Source of the DNA: Prevotella sp.
GTDB taxonomy: Bacteria; Bacteroidota; Bacteroidia; Bacteroidales; Bacteroidaceae
DNA length: 64,000 nucleotides
Assembly (NCBI GenBank): GCA_017412705.1
Contig: JAFPWS010000032.1
Span: 83,804-147,803, forward strand
Direction of reading: 5' to 3'
The position numbers were made by a program, and so were the translations under genes. Under the pieces are notes generated by a model, which was not told the DNA's origin, did not search any database, and saw nothing but the letters and a program-made list of their open reading frames with translations. Shown piece by piece: positions 53,618-62,682 of the stretch. Each line of letters begins with the position of its first letter. The first letter of the stretch is position 1.

Positions 53618-54154
53618 ATGAAAAGGATTATAGTATTATTTGTAATGGTCAGTATGTACCATATAGTGTTATTCGGACAAAGAAAATATGAAATGGTTAT
53701 TGAGAAGACCGATGGTTCCGAAGTTGTTATTAAGACAGAAGATATAAGTCGTACTTATTTTCGTGAAATAAGTGAGGGAGGCGGCAATGATAACCAAGGT
53801 GGTGGAAATGATAATCAAGGAGGTAACGACAGTGGTCAAATAGACAATGCACTGGTAGGGGTATGGCATTGCGTGGTCTATGAAACCAATTCTTATTACA
53901 CAATGGGTTGGAAGTTTGATGCTGATGGCAATTGTTATTATGATGAATGGGGGAATAGCAGAAACGAAGGTGAATGGGACGTTCCTGGAAGTTGGAGTAT
54001 ATCAAATGATCAACTTTTCATAACATGGACTGACGAAGAAGGCTCAGATATTGAAACTTATTCTTATAGCCTGTCAAATAACAACACCACACTAATTTTA
54101 ACCCAAATTTCGAAAAATGGCTATACAAAGACTTACGAATTCACCAGGCAGTAG
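53618..54154 (+). CDS. Secreted protein with Gly/Asn repeat linker, unknown function
   Basis: 178 residues. MKRIIVLFVMVSMYHIVLFG is a signal peptide. The first 45 residues repeat the KYEMVIEKTDGSEVVIKTED / FREIS pattern typical of small Bacteroidales exported proteins. Residues about 54-74 are a repeat linker (EGGGNDNQGGGNDNQGGND). The C-terminal 100 residues (LVGVWHCVVYETNSYY ... LFITWTDEEGSD ... YTKTYEFTR) look like a lipocalin-type beta barrel domain (WxF and WxI strands). Function unknown. A terminator follows at 54222. Confidence 0.6.
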   Translation: MKRIIVLFVMVSMYHIVLFGQRKYEMVIEKTDGSEVVIKTEDISRTYFREISEGGGNDNQGGGNDNQGGNDSGQIDNALVGVWHCVVYETNSYYTMGWKFDADGNCYYDEWGNSRNEGEWDVPGSWSISNDQLFITWTDEEGSDIETYSYSLSNNNTTLILTQISKNGYTKTYEFTRQ

Positions 54155-54221
54155 GGCTACGTCCTGAGTGGTAGTTCCTCTTTAGTCATGGGAACAGGCA
54201 CTTGACCCGCTAACAATCAAG

Positions 54222-54273
54222 ACCTCAGTAGATAGAGAGCAAAGTTTTTCTTGTCTGCTGAGGTTTCTTTTTT
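54222..54273 (+). terminator. Terminator after the secreted protein pair
   Basis: ACCTCAGTAGA (54222-54232) pairs with TCTGCTGAGGT (54254-54264, one G-T pair), followed by TTCTTTTTT. Confidence 0.7.
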
Positions 54274-54323
54274 CATGTTTCATTTGGGAGTTTCCAGAAT
54301 ATTGTTTATCTTTGCAACTTAGA

Positions 54324-54389
54324 ATGAGTTGTAGCACCTATTCGATGAAGACGACAAGTGAATATATTGACCTAGCACACAGAATCTGA
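54324..54389 (+). pseudogene. Promoter plus 21-codon frame, probable gene remnant
   Basis: A -7 box TATCTTTG (54307-54314) is followed by MSCSTYSMKTTSEYIDLAHR and one Ile codon to a TGA. MKTTSEYIDL resembles the N-terminus of small MNT-type nucleotidyltransferases of this group, so it may be a truncated antitoxin gene. The rest of the gap (54390-54450) holds nothing recognisable. Confidence 0.3.
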
Positions 54390-54450
54390 CCTTTTATGTG
54401 GTTTGCGAAAATATGCGCAACGAAAAATTTCGCATAAACTTTTCCATTTG

Positions 54451-54482
54451 TTTGTCAGTATCATATTTAAGTATTATCTTTG
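54451..54482 (+). promoter_or_regulatory. Promoter of the first ATPase gene
   Basis: TTTG (54451-54454), 20 bases, TATCTTTG (54475-54482); the ATG follows 18 bases later. Confidence 0.75.
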
Positions 54483-54500
54483 TAGGCAAAATGAAGATAA

Positions 54501-55568
54501 ATGAAGAATCCATTTAAGTTTGGTGTACTTGTTGATAACGAGTTTTTCACCGATAGAAACGAAGAGTTGAAGGAGGTTCAGAGGACGCTGGACAGTGAGA
54601 ATCATCTGATAATGATTAGTCCACGAAGATTTGGAAAGTCGAGCCTTGTGGCTAAAGCTGTTAAAGCCTCAGGGCGGCCATGTATCTCTCTCAATATGCA
54701 AAACATTCTGAGTGTCGATGATTTTGCTTCCAAACTTTTACGTGAATTGTTCCGTCAATACCCTATGGAGAGAATCAGACACCTCATGTCTCACTTTAGA
54801 ATTGTACCAACGATCTCTACTAACCCGATGACGAATGGTGTTGATGTCTCTTTCCAACCAGTGTTAAACAGCATGGTATTGTTGGAGGATGCGATGGCTT
54901 TGATAGAAAAGGTGAGCACGGAAGACAAAAGGCTGATAGTGGTGTTCGATGAATTTCAGGAGATTCTCAATATCCGCAAGGGTTTGGACAAGCAACTGCG
55001 TTCTATCATGCAGCAGCAGGAGCACCTGAATTACGTCCTGTTGGGAAGTCAGGAGTCAATGATGACGGAGATATTCGAACGGAAGAAATCACCATTCTAT
55101 CATTTTGGCAAGCTGATGCACCTGAATAAGATACCATACGATGATTTCAAGGAATATGTGTCAGCTCGATTGCCATTGAAGGAGCAGGATAAGCTGAATG
55201 TCATTGTAGAAGAGATACTTTCCTTTACAGGGCTCCACCCATACTATACGCAGCAGTTGTCGGCTCAAGTCTGGGAAATGATGACTTACGAAGGGCTGGT
55301 TGATGGGGTTGTAGCGGAGGCTATCAGCAACATCGTGCGTACGCATGACTTGGATTTTGAACGTCTCTGGCTGAGCTTTAACCGTACTGACCGCTCTATT
55401 ATGATGAACTTGAGTAAGGGCATCAACCCTTTGAAGAATCGCCAAGTGGCCACAAGTACGTCGTTCAGTGGAATAAAGAGGTTGATGAAATACGGGTACG
55501 TAATACGCGTTACGGATTATGAGATAGAAGACCCGTTCTTCAAACGATGGATTATAGGTTTGAGGTAA
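54501..55568 (+). CDS. ATPase of the archaeal-type AAA (ATPase_2) family
   Basis: 355 residues. Walker A MISPRRFGKSSLVAKA near residue 40, Walker B LIVVFDEFQEIL near 148, sensor region YVLLGSQES near 180, and a C-terminal winged-helix part (SGIKRLMKYGYVIRVTDYEIEDPFF). These proteins are widespread in Bacteroidales accessory regions, and their role is not established; some resemble STAND NTPases of defence or mobile elements. Solitary, with its own promoter. It is not closely similar to the second ATPase at 58462. Confidence 0.75.
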   Translation: MKNPFKFGVLVDNEFFTDRNEELKEVQRTLDSENHLIMISPRRFGKSSLVAKAVKASGRPCISLNMQNILSVDDFASKLLRELFRQYPMERIRHLMSHFRIVPTISTNPMTNGVDVSFQPVLNSMVLLEDAMALIEKVSTEDKRLIVVFDEFQEILNIRKGLDKQLRSIMQQQEHLNYVLLGSQESMMTEIFERKKSPFYHFGKLMHLNKIPYDDFKEYVSARLPLKEQDKLNVIVEEILSFTGLHPYYTQQLSAQVWEMMTYEGLVDGVVAEAISNIVRTHDLDFERLWLSFNRTDRSIMMNLSKGINPLKNRQVATSTSFSGIKRLMKYGYVIRVTDYEIEDPFFKRWIIGLR

Positions 55569-55655
55569 TTTTCCCCAACCACATTTGCCAATTCAGAAAT
55601 AATTATCATATTTGCAGTCGGAAACTTATTGTTGAACCCCTTAGGGACGAATATT

Positions 55656-56504
55656 CTATGATTTCTCTTTTCCCTTGAACGACTTTACTTTCATGCCAAG
55701 CTTGACGGGCATGATGGCATTGAGGAAGATTCCTACGATGGCTGCTATGGCAAGGCCGGAAAGATGGATGGGGCCGATGGCGATGTCGTCGTTGGCACCA
55801 TATTTCACGCCGATGGCAAGCACCAGGATGAGTGCTGCTACAAACACGTTGCGCGAGCTCTTCAGATTCACTTTCTCCTCTACGAGGTTACGCACACCGA
55901 CAGCAGAAATCATGCCATACAGAATCAGACTGACACCACCAATAGTTGCAGCTGGCATCAGCTGTACCAGGCAGGCAAACTTGGGACAGAAAGCCAGGAT
56001 GATGGTAAGACATGCTGCAATTCTGATTACTTTCGGATCGAACACCTTGGTAAGGTTCAGCACACCAGTATTCTCGCCGTATGTGGTATTGGCAGGGGCG
56101 CCGAAGATGGATGCAACGGCAGTAGCCACGCCATCGCCCGTCAACGTGCGATGTAAGCCTGGACTGGTGAGATAATCCTTGCCAACCGTTGAGCTGATGG
56201 CAAACATATCGCCTATGTGTTCCATGATAGTAGCAAAGGCAATAGGCATGATGGCAAGAATGGTTGAGACCATCAGTGTTGAGTTGCCGTCCTCAAACAC
56301 GGCCAGTATTGTCTGCTCCCTATGTATGGGGAATCCCAGCCATGCTGCCTGACTGAGCGGCGAGAAATCTACATCGCCAAGACATGCTGCAATGACATAG
56401 GATACTATCACACCCAGAAGTATAGGGATAATCTTGATGATACCCTTGCCCCAAACAGACGATACAATGACGGTGACGATGGAGATGATGGCCAGCAGCC
56501 CGTA
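55656..56504 (-). pseudogene. Uracil permease (UraA family), N-terminus missing
   Basis: From the stop at 55656 back to about 56504 the minus strand encodes 282 residues of a nucleobase:cation symporter: YGLLAIISIVTVIVSSVWGK at the top, then GKGIIKIIPILLGVIVSYVI, IAFATIMEHIGDMFAIS, the substrate motif FGAPANTTYGENTGV and ATIGGVSLILYGMI. About the first 150-170 residues expected for the family are absent. Upstream of 56504 the sequence switches abruptly to an unrelated gene on the other strand (carboxylesterase), so there is no native start. The frame remains open through the antisense of that gene. Confidence 0.75.
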
Positions 56505-57917
56505 GGCGACCTGCGCTGGAAGGCCCCTGTAGATGTTACTCCCGACAGCGGTATCTATGAGGCCTGTTACTATGGCAAAAGCCCTGTACAGGCACCTGGC
56601 GACCCTGCCTCCCTCTATCCTATGGGCGAGGACTGCCTCTATCTGAATATCTGGCGGAGTGACGACGCTACGCCGAAGAAGCCGGTCATCGTGTGGATCT
56701 ACGGTGGCGGCTTCGAGGTTGGCGGAACGACCGACCCGCAGTACGACTGCCACAACCTGGTGACGGAGAACCCTGACGTCGTCTTTGTCACCATCACCTA
56801 CCGAGTCAGCTTCTTCGGATTCTTCCATCTGTCGCATCTGTCTGACGGCAAGGACTATCAGGATGCGCCTAATCTGGGTCTCATGGACCAGATGATTGCG
56901 CTGAAGTGGATTCACGAGAATATTGCAGCCTTCGGCGGCGACCCCGGCAACGTGACCATCTGGGGCGAGTCGGCAGGCGGCGCCAGCACAACCTTCCTGC
57001 CGCTCATCAAGGGTTCGCATCAGTATTTCAAGCGTGTCATCACGCAGAGCGGTGCGCCCGGACAGACGAGGAGTCCGGAGCAGGCCATCACATGTACCGA
57101 CAAGGTGATGGAGGCCCTCGGCTGCAAGACCGTGGCCGATTTGAAGAAGGTAAGCGCTGAGAAGCTGGCGGAAGTATGGACAGACTTGTACGGATTCTAC
57201 CAGAAGCTCGGCATACGCACATTCCCTGAGAGGGACGGCCGCTACCTGCCTCTGAACACATGGGAGGCCTACGCCAATGGCGCTGCGAAGGACATCGAAT
57301 TCCTGCAGGGCTGCAACAAGGACGAGATGAACACCTTCCTGGGCGTAATCGGAGAGGATGTGTGGAATGCGTGGGCCGAAGGGCGCCTGGCCGAGAAGCT
57401 CACCCAGCTGACCGACAAGGAAAAGGAACTGGTGGAGAGCTACTGCCGTGACATCGAGAGCCCGCGCTATGAGGCCACCGTCCGCCTGTTCAGTCAGATC
57501 ATGTTCATCGCACCGCAGATCCGACTGTCGGAGGAGCAGACCAAGGCCGGCGGCAAGTCGTACACCTACTATTACTCAGTGGAGTCCGCCCTGCCCATGA
57601 TTAAAAGCGGGCACGCATCAGAACTGTCGGTCGTATTCAACCATCCGGAGCTCAACGACTTCACAGGAAGAGCCTACGACGAGACTTTCTGCAAGACCAT
57701 GCGCCGCATGTGGGTGCAGTTCGCCAAGACCGGCAATCCCTCGCTCACGGCTGAGCAATCGCCCGACGGCAAGGCGAAGGAGTGGCCGCTCTACGATCTG
57801 GAGAACAAGCAGGTGATGGTGCTCGACGAGCATGACATCCATCCGGCCAAGGAGTCTGAAGTGAAGATTGTAGACTGGGAGCGCAGCTACTTCCTGACCA
57901 ACTATTATATGCCTTGA
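56499..57917 (+). pseudogene. Type B carboxylesterase, N-terminus missing
   Basis: 472 residues starting at PVGDLRWKAPVDV, which in the family follows a signal peptide and the FKGIPYA motif; about 60 residues are lost. The catalytic Ser is in TIWGESAGGAST; the oxyanion-hole region VIVWIYGGGFEVG, CLYLNIW and the catalytic His region (SGHASELSVVFNH) remain. The G/C content is visibly higher than in the permease half. The join at 56499-56504 is head to head. An upstream ATG in frame at 56322 would add antisense-permease residues and is unlikely to be real. Confidence 0.75.
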
Positions 57918-57970
57918 CAGAACGTCAAAAGTGGCAGCGTCAGGCTTGCGCTTCAGCAGGAGCCTCTTCT

Positions 57971-58006
57971 AATGATTATCCGCCCATTGCGGATAATCAT
58001 TTTTTC
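57971..58006 (+). terminator. Strong terminator after the carboxylesterase
   Basis: AATGATTATCCGC (57971-57983) and GCGGATAATCATT (57989-58001) form a 13-base perfect stem with a 5-base loop, followed by TTTTTC. Confidence 0.9.
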
Positions 58007-58041
58007 TTGCGGCGAAAACGATGGACATTCATATCTTTTCG

Positions 58042-58148
58042 TAACTTTGCACGCACTAAGGACAGATATGTACAATCAGATTCGGGGAGATACCCTCTTT
58101 ACGATATTATATGCTGTAGTGGCGGCTATGGCCATGATAGCTGGCTGA
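58042..58148 (+). pseudogene. Promoter plus 26-residue hydrophobic frame (truncated regulator or small peptide)
   Basis: TAACTTTG (58042-58049) is a -7 box. The ATG at 58068 opens MYNQIRGDTLFTILYAVVAA and MAMIAG, then TGA at 58146-58148. The sequence resembles the first membrane helix of Bacteroidales membrane-bound AraC-type regulators, which suggests a truncated gene. A perfect terminator follows 13 bases later, so a transcript of about 155 bases with a small hydrophobic peptide could still be made. Confidence 0.45.
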
Positions 58149-58161
58149 TTAATATTTAAAT

Positions 58162-58204
58162 AGGCAGACCTCACAAAGTGTCAAACACTTTGTGAGGTCT
58201 GCCT
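58162..58204. terminator. Perfect 19-base-stem hairpin terminator
   Basis: AGGCAGACCTCACAAAGTG (58162-58180) and its exact reverse complement (58186-58204) with a TCAAA loop, followed by TTCCTCTC. Confidence 0.8.
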
Positions 58205-58317
58205 TTCCTCTCGTCTCCATCGCTTTGATGCTATAAACTGCTATAATAAGAATAAGGAGAACTAACCGCTTCTTTTATTCTTTTCTGTAGAAATAAGCCT
58301 TTCTGTTTCGCAAATGA

Positions 58318-58441
58318 TGCTTATTTTTACATTTTTGCAAGAATAAGGGCATAAATATGTGCTTATTTTGACAATTTTGTAAAAATAGGAATAATTTTTA
58401 TGCTTTATATTTGCACGCATCAATTATTCTTTGTATATTTG
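58318..58441 (+). promoter_or_regulatory. Duplicated promoter region of the second ATPase
   Basis: TGCTTATTTT(T/G)ACA(T/A)TTTTG occurs twice, at 58318 and 58360, 42 bases apart. Two -7 boxes TATATTTG follow at 58406-58413 and 58434-58441; the ATG at 58462 is 20 bases after the second. An inverted repeat AATAAG...CTTATT (58343-58367) overlaps the second copy. From 58211 to 58317 nothing else is recognisable. Confidence 0.5.
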
Positions 58442-58461
58442 CCCCCAAATTACTTAAACTT

Positions 58462-59910
58462 ATGAAGATAGAACAAAAAGAATTGGAAAGGCAAGTCGTA
58501 GAAAGAATGCGTATGGACAATCCGTGGTGGACAACAGGCATAATCCCTCCTGATATTCATCAAATGAGGAGACGTTTGTATCTTGATTCTTTTTATGCAA
58601 AAGTGAAAGAAAGTAAAGTCAGGCGTGGAATCGTCCTGATGGGTCCAAGACGAGTTGGTAAAACAATTTTGATATATCATACGATAGAACGTCTGTTATC
58701 GGATGGTGTTAAACCACAAAATATTATCTACCTTTCCATAGATACACCTATTTATAATGGTATGGCTTTGGAAATGCTGATGAATATAGCAAAGCAATCA
58801 CTCCAGAAAGTTCCTACAGACGAGGATCTCTACGTTTTCTATGATGAAGTACAATATCTGAAAGATTGGGAAATTCACCTGAAGTCATTGGTGGACACTT
58901 ATCGTTTTACCCGTTTCATAGTCTCTGGGTCTGCTGCTGCAGCGTTAAAAATGAAAAGTAATGAGAGTGGGGCTGGCCGTTTTCATGACTTCACCTTACC
59001 ACCACTCACGTTTAATGAGTATATCCATTTGCAGGATTTGAATAACTTGATAGTTCCTAAGAAGATAGAGTGGAATCATCAAGAAATAGATGCTTTTGAT
59101 ACCATAGATTTGCCAAAGTTAAATCAGTATTTTATACAATACATCAATTTTGGCGGTTATCCGGAAGTAGTATTCTCAAAAGAAATACAACAAGATCCAG
59201 GGCGTTATATGCGACGAGATATTGTAGATAAGGTTATGCTTAAGGATCTACCTGGTCTATATGGTATAAGTGATACGCAAGAATTGTATAGACTATTTAT
59301 TCATATAGCATATCGTTCGGGTTGCGAATTCTCGTATGAAGAAATGTCTCAGGAATCAGGTATTAGGAAGGGGGATATCAGAAAATACATTAGTTATTTA
59401 GAGAGTGCTTTTCTCATAAAAGTTATTCATAGGATAGACGCAAACGCAAAACGAATGCAACGTATCACCCAATTTAAGATATATCTTACAAATCCCTCGC
59501 TTCGTTGTGCCCTTTTCTCCCCACTAACAGAGACGGACAAGGCATTAGGAAGTATGGTAGAGACGGCTCTATTTGCCCAACGTATTCAACGAGATGACGA
59601 AGAAATATTTTATGCCAATTGGAAAATGGGTCGTGCTAATGGCGAGGTGGATATGATAGGATTGGATCGTCGCAATCAGAAACCTTCTTGGGCAGTTGAG
59701 ATGAAATGGTCTGATCGGTATTTTGATGCTCCTGGTGAATTAAAGTCTCTCCTTGCATTTATGGATAAAAACCATCTTCCTGCAGCAATCGTTTCATCAC
59801 GTACAAAGTATGGAACGAAGAACTTGGAGAATGTGAGCATGACTTTTATTCCCTCAGCCCTTTACGCTTATTTGTTAGGGCATAATACCATTGAACAAAG
59901 AAAAAAGTAG
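58462..59910 (+). CDS. AAA_14/DUF4143 family ATPase
   Basis: 482 residues from the ATG at 58462 (MKIEQKELERQVVERMRM); 17 open codons before it lie in the promoter. Walker A VLMGPRRVGKTILIYHTIER is near residue 62, Walker B DLYVFYDEVQYL near 115, sensor RFIVSGSAAAAL near 140. The C-terminal DUF4143 part has a PD-(D/E)XK-like tail (GRANGEVDMIGLDRRNQ ... WAVEMKWSD: Glu/Asp, ExK). This is a very common Bacteroidales family of unknown role, often variable between strains. Solitary. Confidence 0.85.
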   Translation: MKIEQKELERQVVERMRMDNPWWTTGIIPPDIHQMRRRLYLDSFYAKVKESKVRRGIVLMGPRRVGKTILIYHTIERLLSDGVKPQNIIYLSIDTPIYNGMALEMLMNIAKQSLQKVPTDEDLYVFYDEVQYLKDWEIHLKSLVDTYRFTRFIVSGSAAAALKMKSNESGAGRFHDFTLPPLTFNEYIHLQDLNNLIVPKKIEWNHQEIDAFDTIDLPKLNQYFIQYINFGGYPEVVFSKEIQQDPGRYMRRDIVDKVMLKDLPGLYGISDTQELYRLFIHIAYRSGCEFSYEEMSQESGIRKGDIRKYISYLESAFLIKVIHRIDANAKRMQRITQFKIYLTNPSLRCALFSPLTETDKALGSMVETALFAQRIQRDDEEIFYANWKMGRANGEVDMIGLDRRNQKPSWAVEMKWSDRYFDAPGELKSLLAFMDKNHLPAAIVSSRTKYGTKNLENVSMTFIPSALYAYLLGHNTIEQRKK

Positions 59911-60037
59911 CGGTGTACAAATATGCTTCTTCTCTTTCCGTGCGCAAAAAAAACGGCTGTCCAATTGTCAGGCTAAGCGTAAAAAACTCATAAAAGGATG
60001 GACTGTTAGTTAAGAGAAAAAAGTTTAAGTGCGCAGA

Positions 60038-60068
60038 GGGCGCAGAAGTGCCTACCTCTTCTGCGCCC
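60038..60068. terminator. Hairpin between the ATPase and the DUF3843-like gene (convergent)
   Basis: GGGCGCAGAAG (60038-60048) pairs perfectly with CTTCTGCGCCC (60058-60068). No T run follows on the plus strand. The GCGCAGAGGG motif just before it also occurs in the terminator at 25095. The rest of 59911-60123 shows nothing else. Confidence 0.55.
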
Positions 60069-60123
60069 TAATCAGATTTGTCGGCTTTTGTTAATGAAAT
60101 GTCCCACATCATTTATTTTAGCT

Positions 60124-62037
60124 TCAGATTCTTGAATATTCATGAGTATATTTCCGCAGGTTGTTGAAGGCTTGCCCTTGACCAACGATATTGTAGAGCA
60201 GGGCTGAGGCTGCAGAAGCATTCTCCTTGCCAACAAATGGGGCTACTGTAGATATCTGGATTTCGTCTTTCTCCAGATGGAGATGTGCTTCGTAAAGGTC
60301 TCGTGTACTCATTTCATAATCTTTCCGGTTATCCACGTCGCGGATGGTGGTTCTGGTGTTGTCAACTCTTACCACCTGCCATTCTTTGCGTGCTTTGCTC
60401 AACACGATATTTTCTTCATCAATGGCGTCGATAAAGTTGTCGTATGAGAGTTTGGATTGATAATTGCCAATAGGTAGGGCATCCATGCCTTCATTCTCAT
60501 TCCAATTTGTGCGCTTGCGGAAAACCTTTGTACTCTTGATGTCACGACGCATGCAGCGAGCTACGAACTCCAGGTTTTCCTGCATCAGTTTACGCCCATG
60601 CTGCCGGCCTTTGATATCGTTGAACATCGCATCGGGCAGCAGGTTGTGCTCCAGCATATAGAGAAGCATGTCAGGGCTACAACTTCCAGTACCGCCAATA
60701 AACGTGAGGGAGTTTTCTTCGGCATACGATTTGTCGTAACTGGGGTTGTCGGGGTGCTTGATGTTCTCGGCGTCAAAACAGCAGGTGGTCTGTCCGTTGT
60801 ACTCGAAGAAACAGGCCATAGGCTCTTTACGGTTTTCGATGCCGGACATTATCTCTGTGTCTTTCATCCCCATTTCGTCTTTGACCCATCTGAGATACTC
60901 CTTGGCGTTGCGGAAGAAATAGAGCCTCTCGCCGTGATGCTTGTCGATGAGCCAGTCATATTGTCCCACATAGTCGTGCATCCAATGGTGATGCTTCTGT
61001 AAATCGTCAAGATACATCTGAGAGTGTTTCTTGCTGGGATTCATCCAGAGGCTTGGGCCATTCAGCTCCCATCTTTTGTGCAATTTGATGAACGAGGCCA
61101 GAATATGGGTGTGTTTCTTCGCCAGCTTACGAACATCACCCACGAAGTCGCCATATTCCACTCTGAAAGTCTTCCCCAGAAAGTCTTTCAGCTTGATGCC
61201 CATATTATCGCCGCCTACTATTTCAAACATTTCATAGGGCTTGTTTTCGATTTTTTCGATGGAATTGGCGATTTCATCATCTGGGTCATCCATATCGATG
61301 CGTATCATTTCAGCATAAATCTGCTGTGGAGTAAGCGACAGGGGCCATGTTTGTATTTTGAACACGATGTGACATTCGTTGGCATATTCCAGGGTTTCCT
61401 TGTCACTTTGCCCAGTTTGACTGAACAGTTTTCCAAGACCGGCCTCGTCATCTTTCGGATTGGGGTTGCTGTACCATCTTCCCAAGAAACTATTCAGACT
61501 GAGCCAGATGAGCACCATCTTCACCTCATTGGCACTTTCCTGCGTCTCTTCCGAATAGAGATAGTCAGCCAGTTCCTCGTTGGGCTGTATTTCGTCCTTT
61601 CTTTCGTCCCACAGTTTCAGCAGTCTCTCTGCCATCTTGGCCAAGCCCAGGTTTGTAGGGTTAAGCATCATGCCGTCGCGCTCAGCAGCAATGGAGTGCC
61701 ACAACATGAATTTCATCGCATCAAGCCGAGCCTGAGGCGAATCTGCATTCTCTGAAGAATAATAAGGTACGTATCGCCCGAACATCTCCTTATAAAGCTT
61801 GGTGAAAGTCTCAAAGAGGTGTGTATTCGAATGGAGATCCTCGAAATAGAGTGCGAGGCTGATGCTGGAATGTTTAATCCCCACATCATCCATGAAGTTT
61901 AGTTCATCATGGAGCAAATCGTAGATATCCTTTGCCAACTCAGCGTATTGCTTATCAGTCTCACAATGTAGGTAGTGTGGGTGACGTTTCTTGATGTCGC
62001 CTACACTAATTGCATTTGCATGTAGTTTCTTTGCCAT
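60124..62037 (-). CDS. DUF3843-like protein
   Basis: 637 residues, no signal peptide or membrane helix. The N-terminal third (DKQYAELAKDIYDLLHDE, SLALYFEDLHSNTHLFETF, YKEMFGRYVPYYSS, AMKFMLWHSIAAERDGMML) resembles the DUF3843 family of Bacteroidales, whose function is unknown. The remaining part has a Cys/His-rich middle (ACFFEYNGQTTCCFDAEN) and GGTGSCSPDMLLYMLEHNLLPDAM, which I do not recognise. It starts 12 bases after the ferritin stop, so it is probably co-transcribed with ferritin. Confidence 0.6.
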   Translation of the reverse strand: MAKKLHANAISVGDIKKRHPHYLHCETDKQYAELAKDIYDLLHDELNFMDDVGIKHSSISLALYFEDLHSNTHLFETFTKLYKEMFGRYVPYYSSENADSPQARLDAMKFMLWHSIAAERDGMMLNPTNLGLAKMAERLLKLWDERKDEIQPNEELADYLYSEETQESANEVKMVLIWLSLNSFLGRWYSNPNPKDDEAGLGKLFSQTGQSDKETLEYANECHIVFKIQTWPLSLTPQQIYAEMIRIDMDDPDDEIANSIEKIENKPYEMFEIVGGDNMGIKLKDFLGKTFRVEYGDFVGDVRKLAKKHTHILASFIKLHKRWELNGPSLWMNPSKKHSQMYLDDLQKHHHWMHDYVGQYDWLIDKHHGERLYFFRNAKEYLRWVKDEMGMKDTEIMSGIENRKEPMACFFEYNGQTTCCFDAENIKHPDNPSYDKSYAEENSLTFIGGTGSCSPDMLLYMLEHNLLPDAMFNDIKGRQHGRKLMQENLEFVARCMRRDIKSTKVFRKRTNWNENEGMDALPIGNYQSKLSYDNFIDAIDEENIVLSKARKEWQVVRVDNTRTTIRDVDNRKDYEMSTRDLYEAHLHLEKDEIQISTVAPFVGKENASAASALLYNIVGQGQAFNNLRKYTHEYSRI

Positions 62038-62049
62038 ATACTGGGCAAT

Positions 62050-62541
62050 TTATTCTTCCTTGACGTTGCCTACGATGTCGTCGATGGTGGCTACGGTGTG
62101 GCCGTCGCGGTGGCGGAAGAGGTTGAGGATGTCGCGGACGGTCTTCTCTTCCTCTACCTGCTCGTCTATGAATTGGTCTACGAAGTTGATGCTGGCGCGG
62201 TCGTGCTCTGCGTCGGCTGCGTCAGCCAGCTCGTTGATTTTCTCTGTCACCCACTCCTCGTGCTTCAGCGTCTGCTCGAAGATGTCCTTGGGGTCCTTGA
62301 AGTCTTGAGTGGGGGCATCGATGGCGGTTACTACGGCCTCGCCCCCGCGGTTCAGTACGAAGTCGGCCATCTTCAGGGCATGCTCCTTCTCCTCGTTCGA
62401 GTGGTCGAACATCCAGGCAGCAAAGCCCTTCCAGCCCTCCTTGCGGAACCAGAATGCCATCTGCAGATAGAGGTTTGACGAATACAACTCGGCTGTGATC
62501 TGTGCGTTGAACGCATCTTGCATTTTCTTTGAAATTTTCAT
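62050..62541 (-). CDS. ftn: Non-haem ferritin
   Basis: 163 residues, four-helix bundle. The ferroxidase ligands are visible: ITAELYSSNLYLQMAFW (Glu17), FDHSNEEKEHALKMADF (Glu50, His53 region), Glu in TLKHEEWVTEKINEL and FVDQFIDEQVEEEKTV (Gln/Glu). It oxidises and stores iron in the cytoplasm. First gene of a unit with the DUF3843-like gene. A -7 box TATCTTTG on the minus strand is at 62573-62580. Confidence 0.95.
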   Translation of the reverse strand: MKISKKMQDAFNAQITAELYSSNLYLQMAFWFRKEGWKGFAAWMFDHSNEEKEHALKMADFVLNRGGEAVVTAIDAPTQDFKDPKDIFEQTLKHEEWVTEKINELADAADAEHDRASINFVDQFIDEQVEEEKTVRDILNLFRHRDGHTVATIDDIVGNVKEE

Positions 62542-62572
62542 AATTGCTATAGTTTTAAATGTTATCGTTGTG

Positions 62573-62580
62573 CAAAGATA
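62573..62580 (-). promoter_or_regulatory. Promoter -7 box of ferritin
   Basis: TATCTTTG on the minus strand, 31 bases before the ferritin ATG. Confidence 0.65.
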
Positions 62581-62614
62581 CTACTTTTTTTTCAGACTTT
62601 GTTCGTTTATTCAA

Positions 62615-62653
62615 AAAAATAGCACGAAGCCTGTTGAGCCTCGCGCTATTTTT
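62615..62653. terminator. Terminator of the surface-protein gene
   Basis: AAAAATAGC (62615-62623) and GCTATTTTT (62645-62653), extended by CGA/TCG inside, with A/T runs on both sides; works on either strand and lies just after the stop at 62683 of the minus-strand gene. Confidence 0.75.
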
Positions 62654-62682
62654 CTTACCTTTTTACTTGTCAATAGTCTCTG

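Noticed and set aside
57914-58159. 81-codon frame after the carboxylesterase
   Set aside because: It runs through a perfect terminator hairpin and a promoter, has no motif, and is not the frame of the 26-residue peptide.
60038-60068. Link between the GCGCAGAGGG hairpin and the repeat at 25095 as one mobile repeat family
   Set aside because: Only about ten bases are shared and both sit in terminator-like hairpins, so convergence is enough to explain it.
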